Shown piece after piece: positions 12,140 to 22,160 of a stretch of DNA of 64,000 nt. A program made the translations under genes and the position numbers. Below the pieces are notes generated by a model. The model ran no database searches. It was not told the DNA's origin and saw only the letters and a program-made list of their open reading frames with translations. The DNA lies in the NCBI GenBank assembly GCA_029718625.1, contig CM056376.1, positions 84,216,541-84,280,540 of the forward strand. The letters run 5' to 3'. How positions within the stretch are numbered: the first letter of the stretch is position 1; the number at the start of each line of letters is the position of its first letter. Source of the stretch: Synaphobranchus kaupii. Lineage: Eukaryota; Chordata; Actinopteri; Anguilliformes; Synaphobranchidae.

Positions 12140-12845
12140 CAGTGCATCCGGAAAGGGTCTGAGCTATCAAACGAGCCCCAAACCATCACTCTGTTGCCAG
12201 ATATGGAGTAGATGTGGATGGATCACTGCAAGGGTTATTTCTCCGGACTCATTTTCCTATAGAACTCTATGGGGAAAAAAGTCAGGAGAAACAACCCTTA
12301 AAGTGATCCATCCACATCTACTCCATATCTGGCAACAGAGTGATGGTTTGGGGCTCGTTTGATAGCTCAGACCCTTGATAACTTACAGCCATTTAGCCAG
12401 CCATGTGTTCCATACTGTACCAGTGTAATTTACAGCTGAATCTAGTCTCACCCCCCAATTTCCATAGAGATCCATTCAAATGCAGAGGTTATAGTATCGC
12501 TTGTAACAGTATCTGAAAATAAGATATCGACAGTTTTTTGATGTTGATGGTCACAGACTTCAGGAAGTAACAGCATGTAAAGGATATGCGACCAAATATG
12601 AAATATGATACTTTAAAAATATGTTAAAGCAAAGGGTATGAATACTTATGTAAATGAGAAATTTTAGTTTTTTATTTTTAATAAATTTGCAAAAATCTCA
12701 AAAAAACTTTTTTCACATTGTCATTATGGGGTGTTGTGTGTAGAATTTTGAGGGAAAAAATGAATTTAATCAATTTTGGAATAAGGCTGTAACAGAACAA
12801 AATGTGGAAAAAGTGAAGCGCTGTGAATACTTTCCAGATGCACTG
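12140..12845. mobile_element. Tc1-like element with foldback core
   Basis: Ends CAGTGCATCCGGAAAG and, reversed, CAGTGCATCTGGAAAG are flanked by TA. The right arm runs about 250 bp; the left arm of this family is nearly absent. The middle (12155-12590) is foldback core copy 2, whose own left arm is truncated and begins GGGTCTGAGCTATC. There is no transposase. Confidence 0.8.
12155..12590. repeat. Foldback core, copy 2
   Basis: The arms match around the segment ATCACTCTGTTGCCAGATAT and its reverse complement near 12325-12344, centred near 12260. Same core as copy 1 at 346-872. Confidence 0.8.
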
Positions 12846-13967
12846 TATATGTTAGTACCACAGGGGAAACTGGCAATAAAACAAGGCAAATAAAATCAGA
12901 TGCATCTTTGCATGGCTTTATGGCTTGTTACTACCTTAGGCAGATCTTGCAGATGAAAGAGAGGGACGTATTTAAATTCCAACGCTTTTATATTGCAGTC
13001 ATTTATGAGAGGGACGCTTTGTTGAGAATAGATAAGACGGTGACAGAACAGCGGTCAGGGCCATGCGGACAGGGACAGCTGGACATGACGCAGACATGCT
13101 GCTCGACACGAACGCGAAGGACGGTGAGAGGAACCAGGCCCCAGAGAGAGGGACAGGCAACAGACATTAGCGACAGGACATTAGCACTGCTGCTGTGGCC
13201 ACAAATTCAGCAGAGATGGCGTGACACCACAAGATGAAATTATGGCTGTCATCATTATTTAGATTAATTAAAAAGCAGTACACATTGCACATGTGTCACA
13301 AAGGCAAAAAACTGTAAGAAAAAACCTTGTTAAACAATCAAACAAATTTAACACCTGGAGATATTGTTTAGCCTGTCCCAATTCATAAATTTTCTCAATC
13401 TCCCTGCATGGCTGTGATTCATTCAACATTTGACACCCAGTGTCAACCCAGTTTCTTCACATTTTGGTGATTGCTGAACTTGCCAAACTGTGTTTTTGAA
13501 GAATTTTTTTTTTTTTTAAAACAGCAAACCACGTGATCTTCTCCCCTGATCTTTCCCCTCAGCAGAGCAAAAATGCCAGTGTAAATCTAACACTGCTGGC
13601 GTTCATTTAACACCCGAGGGTGTACACCACCATTTTTGCTGTGTGGGCTCCCTTCTATCACAGTGAGTATGGCCGTGCACTCTTCCCCAGCAGTCCATCA
13701 CTCCCATGCTATGGCAACTGTGATCAGTATTACACATACACTAGTGAGTGTACTGAACTTTAAAAAAGGGAGAAGATGAACTACCAACCACTTCCTTGAT
13801 GCAACCAATGTAAACACATTTTAACCAGTACAGGCAGAGACAAGTGGACACATCACATCCTGGGAGTGAGCCGCAGAAATGCCGTCAGATGCTAAGAGAA
13901 GAAAATTATGAGCGGCTATTATGAGCTTCTGTTTGTTCTGTGACCTCTGACCCTCGTGATGCCTCAC
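12846..13967. other. Intron, nothing recognised
   Basis: No exon or element termini were found. A poly-T/A stretch lies at about 13505-13520. Confidence 0.5.
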
Positions 13968-14102
13968 CTGTGCCTTCCTCCCCATCAGTCTGTCCAGTTC
14001 CTCTCGGTAGTGCTGCAGCTCACTCTCCAGCTCTGCCCTCTCACGCTGACTGCAGTCATACAGACCCTGAAGCTCCTGAAGCTCCGCCTTCAACCCATCA
14101 CA
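13968..14102 (-). CDS. ccdc136: ccdc136 exon 7
   Basis: Phase 0 at both ends, 45 codons, about residues 394-438. The acceptor is TCACTCTCACTCAG and the donor CAG|GTGAGG. The peptide opens CDGLKAELQELQGLY and continues as a heptad-rich coiled coil rich in E, L, Q and R, ending LMGRKAQ. It aligns by recall with the human CCDC136 segment that starts with cysteine and carries ELxELQ followed by repeated EEQRRLQ-type heptads. Because the exon ends in phase 0 it can join either membrane-anchor exon (9952-10056 or 6301-6393). Confidence 0.85.
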
Positions 14103-14270
14103 CTGAGTGAGAGTGAGAGAGAGAGGAAGTGAAGAAAATAGTGAGGGAGACAGGCAGACAGAAATGGAAGAGAGGGGGAGGGAGAAAAAAGTAAGGGAGA
14201 GGGAGAGAAAAGGAGGAGAGAGAGGTAAAGAGAGGGGCGACCAAGATGAGGATAGTACGGAAAGAAAGAA
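14103..14270. repeat. Purine-rich GA/GGA tract
   Basis: GAGAGA/GGAGAG simple sequence on the plus strand. On the gene strand it supplies the pyrimidine tract immediately upstream of exon 7's acceptor and may be unusually long for that role. Confidence 0.7.
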
Positions 14271-14754
14271 AAAAGGTGTATCATGCTCATGACAATATAC
14301 AATGCCACATTATAATATTACCCAGAGAGTCTCTTGGTAGACTGAATATTTTGGTCACTATCAACATTTGGTCACAGCAGCCTTAACCACCCCTTCAGAC
14401 CTGAAATATGTTCCAGGGATGGGACAAATACAACTATGCCTTTTTCCCACCCTAAATGCAACCAGAAATGAGATTCAATAAAAAAAACATTTCATGGCAA
14501 ATCTTTCATTGTAATTTTTTGGTAAATCATTCAGTGTGGACACTAGGGTGAAACGACTAAGTCACAGAACATTTTTTATAAAGGCCGAACAAGTGGTGTA
14601 CATTTTAATGTGCGCAGGGTCTGAAAGGGTTTTAAAACCAAACCAGTCTTTAGATAGACAAACGCACAGGGGCAATCACATACATTCCATGACACCTATT
14701 GCTGGTAGAGCCAATGAAGAGATTTGCTGCTGTAAGGGAAGGCGATTCCCAAAC

Positions 14755-16112
14755 TCGGGTGGGTTATTGGTGGGTTTGAGGAGGACCTTCTGGTGGTTAT
14801 GGGTGGGGTTGAGGAGGACCCTCTGGTGGATTATGGGTTGGGTTGAGGAGGACCCTCTGGTGGGTAATGCATGGGGATGAGGAAGACCCTCTGGTGGGTT
14901 ATGGGTGGGGTTGAGGAGGACCCTCTGGTGGGTTATGGGTGGGATTGAGGAGGACCCTCTGGTGGGTTATGGGTGAGGTTGAGGAGGACTCTCTGGTGGG
15001 TTATGGGTGGGGTTGAGGAGGACCCTCTGGTGGGTTATGGGTGGGGTTAAGGAGGACCCTCTGGTGGGTTATGGGTGGGGTTGAGGAGGACCCTCTGGTG
15101 GGTTATGGGTGGGATTGAGGAGGACCCTCTGGTGGGTTATGGGTGGGATTGAGGAGGACCCTCTGGTGGGTTATAGGTGGGTTGAGCAGGGCCCTCTGGT
15201 GGGTTATGGGTGGGGTTGAGGAGGACCCTCTGGTGGGTTATGGGTGGGGTTGAGGAGGACCCTCTGGTGGGTTATGGGTGGGATTGAGGAGGACCCTCTG
15301 GTGGGTTATGGGTGGGGTTGAGGAGGGCCCTCTGGTGGGTTATGGGTGGGGTTGAGGAAGACCCTCTGGTGCGTTATGGGTGTGGTTGAGGAGGACCCTC
15401 TGGTGGGCTATGGGTGGGGTTGCGGAGGACCCTCTGGTGGGTTATGGGTGGGATTGAGGAGGACCCTCTGGTGGGTTATGGGTGGGGTTGAGGAGGACCC
15501 TCTGGTGGGTTATGGGTGGGGTTAAGGAGGACCCTCTGGTGGGTTATGGGTGGGGTTAAGGTGGACCCTCTGGTGGGTTATGGGTGGGGTTGAGGAGGAC
15601 CCTCTGGTGGGTTATGGGTGGGATTGAGGAGGACCCTCTGGTGGGTTATGGATGGGATTGAGGAGGACCCTCTGGTGGGTTATAGGTGGGTTGAGGAGGA
15701 CCCTCTGGTGGGTTATGGGTGGGGTTGAGGAGGACTCTCTGGTGGGTTATGGGTGGGGTTGAGGAGGACCCTCTGGTGGGTTATGGGTGGGGTTAAGGAG
15801 GACCCTCTGGTGGGTTATGGGTGGGGTTGAGGAGGACCCTCTGGTGGGTTATGGGTGGGATTGAGGAGGACCCTCTGGTGGGTTATGGGTGGGATTGAGG
15901 AGGACCCTCTGGTGGGTTATGGGCTGGGTTGAGGAGGACCCTCTGGTGGGTTATAGGTGGGGTGAGGAGGGCCCTCTGGTGCGTTATGGGTGTGGTTGAG
16001 GAGGACCCTCTGGTGGGTTATGGGTGGGGATGAGGAGGACCCTCTGGTGGGCTATAGGTGGGGTTGCGGAGGACCCTCTGGTGGGTTATGGGTTGGATTG
16101 AGGAGGACCTGC
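14755..16112. repeat. 34-bp G-rich minisatellite, about 40 units
   Basis: The unit reads roughly GACCCTCTGGTGGGTTAT then GGGTGGGGTTGAGGAG; successive GACCCTCTGG starts lie 34 apart (e.g. 15021 and 15055). Variant units (GTGCGTTATGGGTGTGG, ATAGGTGGGTTGAG, GGGTTAAGG) recur in the same order around 15020-15200, 15505-15700 and 15780-15960, and 15345-15460 resembles 15965-16110, so there is higher-order duplication. The plus strand is rich in G runs. It lies in the intron between ccdc136 exons 6 and 7. Thirty-four is not a multiple of three, so it is not a coding repeat. Confidence 0.95.
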
Positions 16113-16388
16113 GTTGCATGTTTGGTGTTACATGCAGTCCATCAAATACTGTATGGTCTACGTCCAGTTGTGTCCAGGACGTAGATTGAAAATGCTTTAT
16201 TTCCATATTTGAACATATGTTCGGCCAAATTTATGAAGGGGAGGGTCACAGGAACCAATTCACTCATGAGGAGTTTCGAACCTCTGGTCTTCTTCTGCCT
16301 TTCCAGGTTTATGAATGTGAAACTTTATGTAACTCATGAATCTTTTAGCCTAATGTATAAAATTTGGCAGAAAATAAAAGACAATCAC

Positions 16389-16702
16389 CTCCCTCTGCAC
16401 CTGTGAAGCCCTCTCCTCAGCCTGCTTCAGCTGGTCTCGGAGGGAGAAGACCTCAGCAAAGCCCCCATTCCAGCTTGTGGGGGTCACAGGCTTCCCTTCA
16501 AAGGAGATGTTCTTCTGGATAGAGGCGTCCACCAGTCGGCAATTGCTTTTAGGCTGGGTCATGCTCATGTAGCTACCAGCCCTGTGGTCCTCCGTCAACT
16601 CATCGTCGGACCCCGCCCCCCACGTCCCTCCCCCCAGTCGTTTGCGTTCCCCCCTCCTCCATCTCGTCCTCCTCCTTTAGGGCCAGGTACACGTCATTGG
16701 AG
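16389..16702 (-). CDS. ccdc136: ccdc136 exon 6, with an apparent 1-base frameshift
   Basis: The acceptor is CTCTGGACAG (16703 and above) and the donor GGGAG|GTGATT. The start needs two bases carried over, which exon 5 supplies, and reads SNDVYLALKEEDEMEE. The end reads in phase 0 through TEDHRAGSYMSMTQPK, NGGFAEVFSLRDQLKQAEE and SQVQRE, and continues cleanly into exon 7. The two frames differ by one base, and the change must fall among three G6 runs on the minus strand (plus-strand C6 runs between 16611 and 16656). The exon is 314 bases; 313 would close the frame. The end resembles the recalled human segment with paired LRQQLRDAEEQ heptads before exon 7. The surplus base may be a sequencing error, a polymorphism or a real lesion. 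Confidence 0.75.
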
Positions 16703-16756
16703 CTGTCCAGAGTGGGGAAGCAGGTATCTTTGCATCAGAGCACAGCTTACCGATGA

Positions 16757-16862
16757 TGGTGATAATAATTATAACTTTATTTCTATAGCACCTGATAATA
16801 ATAACATTATTTCTATAGCACCTGTTGTACATAGTATGCATCACAAAGTGCTTTACAGAATA
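16757..16862. repeat. Fragment of a dispersed repeat (two short direct copies)
   Basis: TTATTTCTATAGCACCTG occurs twice, at about 16779-16796 and 16808-16825, followed by a CACAAAGTGCTTTACAG sequence. This combination is a commonly met fish repeat, whose class is not known to me. Confidence 0.45.
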
Positions 16863-16942
16863 TAAGAATAAAACTTATTGAACAATCGAAATAAAAGTGT
16901 AATGAAAGTATGTACACTTGAAGTCGAAAGTTTACATACACC

Positions 16943-17842
16943 TGTAAGGGGTTAGTGTGAGGTTCGGAGAACCAAACGTGACAAAGTGTATCTAGATGAT
17001 ACACCACAAAAGTGGAACTAACCGCACCAGGGTGGAATTAAACAAAAGAATGGGAGAAAAACTCGGCAGAAGCCAAATGAAAACTACCTCAAAAGGAGGC
17101 GAGACTCGAAAATAGCAAGTATAAATAACAAAAGAACCTCACGCTCTAAATCAAAGAGCGCACACGAGAGGCTGGAAAACCAAAAGAAAAACCAGAGAAA
17201 ATGGGTCAAGGAAAGAAATAGAAAAGCAAACATTACATTACATTACATTACATTACAGGCATTTAGCAGATGCTCTTATCCAGAGCGACTTACACAACTT
17301 TATTTTAGCATTTTTTACATATTAGCCATTTCTACAGCTGGATATATACTGAATCAATTCAGGTTAAGTACCTTGCTCAAGGGTACAACGGCAGTGTCCT
17401 ACCTGGGAATCGAACCTGCAACCTTTAGGTTACAAGGCCAGTACCTTAACCATTATACTACACTGCCGCCCTAAACCTGTTACCTAAGCTCTTGTAGCAA
17501 AAGGCAACAGGTCAAGAGACTTACGGATAAAGCGAAAGATTGGAAAGAAAAGAATAAACCAATCTAATCCTAAAAATAACCGGACTTGCTGCGTTTCTTA
17601 TTTGTACAAACCAGAGATGCAGTGACAGAATTCCTATACCTTACCGACTTCGTTGTCAAAATAGTAAAGACAATATCGAAGTGCCGGAAGACGGAAATCC
17701 TGAGCTGTATATAGCCGACAGGAAACCGAAAACAGGTGAGAGGAATAATGACCGGGCGAGATCCAAACACTGGGACGGAGGCAGAAAAAATCAAATCGAA
17801 TAACGACTGCAGAAACAACAGAAGCTGCCAATAACCATGACG
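16943..17842. mobile_element. Insertion with 5-bp duplication, solo-LTR-like
   Basis: ACACC flanks this segment on both sides (16938-16942 and 17843-17847), and removing it with one copy restores the expected Sleeping Beauty-type arm. It begins TGTAAGGGG but ends ATGACG rather than CA. A 5-bp duplication suggests an LTR-type integrase product, possibly a solo LTR, that later received the SINE at 17231-17471. No coding sequence is seen. Confidence 0.5.
17231..17471 (-). repeat. tRNA-derived SINE with (TGTAA)n tail
   Basis: On the minus strand a tRNA-like head carries a B-box GGTTCGATTCC. It is followed by a body with TTGAGCAAGGTACTTAACCTGAAT and a 3' tail GTCGCTCTGGATAAGAGC, ending in TGTAATG repeats. 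The tail matches that of the L2-type LINE at 24790-25452, which is presumed to supply the reverse transcriptase. It is nested in the 16943-17842 insertion. Confidence 0.85.
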
Positions 17843-18047
17843 ACACCTTAGCCAAATCAAATTAAACTCAGTTTCTCACAATTCCTGACATTTAATCCTA
17901 ATAAACATTCCCTGTCTTAGGTCAGTTAGGATCATGACATTATTTTAAGAATGTGAAATGTCAGAATAATAGTAGAGAGAATGATTTATTTCAGCTTTTA
18001 TTTCTTTCATCACATTCCCGGTGGGTCAGAATTTTACATACACTCTG

Positions 18048-19050
18048 TTAGTATTTGGTAGCAATGCCTTTAAATTGTTTAACTTGGGTCAAACGTTTCG
18101 GGTAACCTTCCACAAGCTTCTCACAATAAGTTGCTGGAATTTTGGCCCGTTCCTCCTGACAGAACTGGTGTAAGTCAGGTTTGTAGTCCTCCTTGCTCAC
18201 ACGCTTTTTCAGTTCTGCCCACAAATTTTGGATTGGATTGAGGTCAGGACTTTGTGATGGCCACTCCAATACCTTGACTTTGTTGTCCTTAAGCCATTTT
18301 GCCACAACTTTGGAAGTATGCTTTGGGTCATTGTCCATTTGGAAGCAAGCTTTAACTTCCTGGCTGATGTCTTGAGATATAATTATATTATATCCATATA
18401 ATTTTCCTTCCTCATGATGGCATCTATTTTATGAAGTGCACCAGTCCCTCCTGCAGCAAAGCACCCCACAACATGATTCTGCCACCCCCGTGCTTTACGG
18501 TTGGGATGGTGTTCTTCGGCTTGCAAGCCTCACCTTTTTTCCTCCAAACATAACAATGGTCATTATGGCGAAACAGTTAAATTTTTGTTTCATCAGACCA
18601 GAGGACATTTCTCCAAAAAGTAAGATCTTTGTCCCCATGTGCAGTTGCAAACTGTAGTCTGGCTTTTTTATGGCGGTTTTGGAGTAGTGGCTTCTTCCTT
18701 GCTGAGCAGTCTTTCAGGTTATGTCGATATAGGACTCGTTTTACTGTGGATATAGATACTTTTGTACCTGTTCCCTCCAGCATCTTCATAAGGTCCTTTG
18801 CTGTTGTTCTGGGATTCATTTGCACTTTTCACACCAAAGCACGTTCATCTCTAGGAGACAAAACGCATCTCCTTCCTGAGCGGTATGACGGCTGCGTGGT
18901 CCCATGGTGTTTATACTTGCGTACTATTGTTTGTACAGACGAATGTAGTACCTTCAGGCGTTTGGAAATTGCTCCCAAGGATGAACCAGACTTGCAGAGG
19001 TCCACTATTTTCTTTCCAAGGCCTTGGCTGATTTCTTTTGATTTACCCAT
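18048..19050 (-). pseudogene. Sleeping Beauty-family transposase, broken
   Basis: The start MGKSKEIS at 19050 opens a paired-type DNA-binding domain ([20 protein letters not shown], then [12 protein letters not shown]) up to about 18829. A second piece in another register, 18825-18577, continues with [17 protein letters not shown] and ends at [12 protein letters not shown], which holds the first catalytic aspartate. The C-terminal piece, 18338-18048, starts MDNDPKHTSK with the second aspartate and has [15 protein letters not shown]; the usual catalytic glutamate of NPIENLW reads Q here. Stops and frameshifts fall between the pieces (an in-frame stop-like break near 18826 and a damaged stretch 18340-18576). 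The complete family member is about 340 residues. It is inactive as read. Confidence 0.9.
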
Positions 19051-19433
19051 GATGTCAAGCAAAGAGGCACTGAGTTTGAAGGTAGGCCTTAAAATACATC
19101 CACAGGTACACCTCCAATTGACTCAAATAATGTCAATTAGCCTATCAGAAGTGTCTAAAGCCATGACATCATTTTCTGGAATTTTCCAAGCTGTTTAAAG
19201 GCACAGTCAACTTAGTGTATGTAAACTTCTGACCCACTGCAATTGTGATAGAGTGAATTAAAAGTGAAATAATCTGTCTGTAAACAATTGTTGGAAAAAT
19301 CCTTGTGTCATGCACAAAGTAGATGTCCTAACTGACTTGCCAACACTATAGTTTGCTAACATGAAATCTGTGGAGTGGTTAAAAATGAGTTTTAATGACT
19401 TCAACCTAAGTGTATGTAAACTTCCGACTTCAA

Positions 19434-19436
<3 letters not shown>

Positions 19437-19468
<32 letters not shown>
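19437..19468. repeat. (TA)n microsatellite
   Basis: A TA tract between the Tc1 element ending at 19436 and the next Tc1-type element. Confidence 0.95.
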
Positions 19469-19470
<2 letters not shown>

Positions 19471-20400
19471 CAGTGAGCACCATAATTCATTGGACAGTGA
19501 CACATTTTTTGTTATTTTGGTTCTGTACTATAGCGCTTTGAGTTTGAAAGGATACAATGACAGTATGGAACACATGGTTGGCTAAATGGCTATAAGTCAT
19601 CAAGGGTCTGAGGTATCAAACGAGCCTCAAACCATCACTCTGCTGCCAGATATGCAGTAGATATGGATGGATCACTTTAAGGGTTGTTTCTCCTGACAAA
19701 TTTTCCTATTGAACTCTGAAAAATAAGTCAGGAGAAGAAACCCTTCAAATTATCTATCCATATCTACTGCATATCTGGCAGCAGAGTGATGGTTTAAGGC
19801 TTGTTTGATACATCAGACCCTTCATGACTTAGAGCCATTTTGCCAACCATGTGTTCCATACTGTTCCTGTGTAATTTACAGCTAAATATAGTTCCACGCC
19901 CCAATTCCCATAGAGATCCATTCAAATGCAGAGAGGTTATAGTATCACTTGTAGGAGTACCAGAAAATAAGATATCAAGAGTCTTTTGATATTGTTGGGT
20001 CACAGACATCAGGAAGTCATGGCATGCATCTACATTATGTTAAACTGTCCAATATTTTTTGATGCCCGAAAATGGGGGGGCATAGGTATTTGGACAGTGA
20101 CACAATTTTTGTTGTTTTGCCTCTGTGCTCCAGCACATTGGATTTGAAATGGAACAGTGAATATGAGGTTAAAGTGCAGACTTTCAGCTTTAATTTGAGG
20201 GTCTTTACATCCATATCGGGTGAATGCTGTAGCAATTGTAGCCATTTTTATACATAGTCCCCCCCATTTTAGGTGACCAAAAGAAATTGGACAAATTAAC
20301 ATAAACTTTAATAAAGTTATCATATTTAATATTTGGTTGCAAATCCATCACATGTCATGACTTACTGATGACTGTGACCCAACAACATCAAAAGACTGTC
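19471..20400. mobile_element. Chimeric Tc1-like foldback element
   Basis: It starts CAGTGAGCACCATAATTCAT with a short left arm containing ATTGGACAGTGACACA. It passes at about 19560 into foldback core copy 3 (to about 20030), then shows a second left-arm sequence in the same orientation from about 20090 (TTTGGACAGTGACACAATTT) to about 20345. It ends with the outer edge of the foldback core again (ACTGTGACCCAACAACATCA at 20370-20389). No matching right terminus is seen and there is no transposase. Confidence 0.65.
19560..20030. repeat. Foldback core, copy 3
   Basis: Inverted arms meet near 19715. The left arm is cut and starts at the AGTATGGAACACATGG segment, while the right arm runs on to the GACATCAGGAAGTCATGGCA edge. 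Same core as copies 1, 2 and 4. Confidence 0.8.
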
Positions 20401-21215
20401 AGGTTCTAAAAGGCTCTATGTCAAAAACATTGATTGATGTTTCCCATACTGCATTTATTTACTTTTCTTATATCCCACTTACTATACTGAGGGAACAAGA
20501 GTAAAAGAGAGTTTTTATGTGTGTGCTATTATGCTGAAAGCCAGGATATATTTGATCACACGTGACATGTGTATTATTATAATGAGTGTATGTAACCACA
20601 ATGAGTGGATGTTATTATGCTGTATGTGTGTGTTATTATGCTGAGCGTATGTGTGTACATGCGTGTTTGTACGTACGTATATGTCTCTATGCGTGTATCA
20701 CACAAGTCAAACTACTCACATTGTGGAATCTGCTGCACTGTATAATTATAAAGTTATGTATTATCTGTGCTGTGCTGTATTGATTATTAGCGTGTTTTCA
20801 TGAGATCACAAGGCTGTCAGGAGGAATAGTAATTTGTTCTAAAATGACAGGGACTATGCAACTCCACACCTCGAGGGCAGGAATGGCTCTGGGGTGTGTA
20901 ATTCCCCACCATAAAACTAAGATGAAAGATTTGTTTATTACATTGAATGGCTGGTGTCCTTTCTACCATGTGACAAATTCAAAGGCTTTAGTCCAGACTC
21001 TAAACACATCATTTGACCTGTCTATGCCCCATGGACACATTCTTTCTTCAGCTCATTACTCCACAGAAAGACAAGTCTAATTTTGAAGGGCCTCTGAAGT
21101 CTAAAAACTGAAAATCTGAACAAATCTATTCTAAGAAAGGTAACATATTGCCTGTGATTTTACAACCTCCAGAGCTAGATTAGGGGGTTATAAGAATGAC
21201 CTTGCCTATGTCGTA
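20401..21215. other. Intron, nothing recognised
   Basis: TATG/GTGT-rich sequence at 20510-20700; no exon or element ends were found. Confidence 0.5.
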
Positions 21216-21760
21216 CACTGCCTGGCCAAAAAAAAATTTGCCGTTGCACCCGTCATGCATAGTGCCCACTGTACAAGTCTCTGGAGGCAGTGTTATGATC
21301 TGGGGTTGCTTCAATTGGTCAGGTCTTGGCTCAGCAACGTTATGCAGCAATAAAATGAAGTCAGCTGAGTACCTGAATGTACTGAATGACCAGGTTATCC
21401 CATCCATGGGCATATTCCAGGACGACAATGCCAAGATTCATCGGGCTCAAATTGTGAAAGAGTGGTTCAGGGAGCATGAGGAATCATTTTCACACATGAA
21501 TTGGCAACCAAAGTCCTGACCTTAACCCCATTGAAAGTCTTTGGGATGTGCTGGAGAAGTGTCTTTGGGATGTGGTTTGACTCTCCCGTCGTCAATACAA
21601 GATCTCGGCCAAAAATTAATGCAACTCTGGACGGAAAGAAATGTTGTGATGTTGCATAAGGTTGTCAAAACAATGCCACGACGAATGCGCATCGTAATCA
21701 AAGCTAAAGGCAGTCCAATGAAATATTAGAGTGCGCGACTTTTTTTTTGGCCAGGCAGTG
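21216..21760 (+). mobile_element. Internally deleted Tc1-like element, copy B
   Basis: Inverted ends CACTGCCTGGCCAAAAAAA are flanked by TA. The interior holds part of the transposase catalytic half: [14 protein letters not shown], then [17 protein letters not shown] (second catalytic aspartate in DDNAKIH), then after a frameshift the [12 protein letters not shown] region. The N-terminal half is missing at the same junction as in copies A and C. Confidence 0.9.
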
Positions 21761-22042
21761 TATCTTAATATTTACAGTACACTTTTAGCAGGTTGACTGA
21801 TGCCCCAAGCAAAGCTCAATAGCAATAGCAACAAGTAAAAGAATCTTCATCATATTCATAGTCATATTCTATCTATATATGAAGACTGTGAATGGTGAAC
21901 TGATGTGTGAACGTGAAATAAATGGTGTGAAGAAAGGGAAACGGGTACAATCAAGAAAGTGAATACTGTTGTAGTACAGCATGCAATAAATGCAGCAGAG
22001 CTTTTGATTGACACACTGAAGACAGACAGCACGGCCCCTCAC

Positions 22043-22160
22043 CCTTTCCTCTGTAGCTGCAGTAGCCGCAGCCTCTCTGACAGCTGTCTGTTATCATCTT
22101 TCAGGGCTTGACACTCGTCCTTCAGAGTGCGACACTCCTCCTTCAGCTGGCCCACATCAC
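22043..22160 (-). CDS. ccdc136: ccdc136 exon 5
   Basis: The acceptor is CCCCTCGCAACAG and the donor GG|GTGAGG. It enters in phase 1 (completing a glycine codon with exon 4's last base) and leaves two bases over, which exon 6 completes. Residues about 250-288 read DVGQLKEECRTLKDECQALK, then DDNRQLSERLRLLQLQRK. The heptad pattern is continuous, forming a coiled coil. It corresponds by recall to the part of human CCDC136 with LQEELQELRERY and a SLTGQLADL-type heptad. Confidence 0.85.

Larger units (their letters stand above)
16915..19436 (-). mobile_element. Sleeping Beauty-family Tc1 element with broken transposase
   Basis: Ends CACTTGAAGTCGAAAGTTTA (left) and, reversed, CAGTTGAAGTCGGAAGTTTA (right) are each next to TA, and the right end abuts (TA)n. 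Both inverted-repeat arms show the inner direct repeat with GGGTCAGAA. The transposase lies on the minus strand. The left arm is split by a 900-bp insertion (16943-17842). It is the fullest Tc1 copy in the window. Confidence 0.9.

Noticed and set aside
14755..16112. Regular repeats resembling a CRISPR array or a repeat protein
   Set aside because: Units are contiguous with no spacers and the 34-bp period is not a multiple of three; it is a minisatellite.
17231..17471. tRNA gene suggested by a B-box
   Set aside because: The tRNA-like head continues into a SINE body and a LINE-type tail; the same holds at 28168-28394 and 36273-36504.
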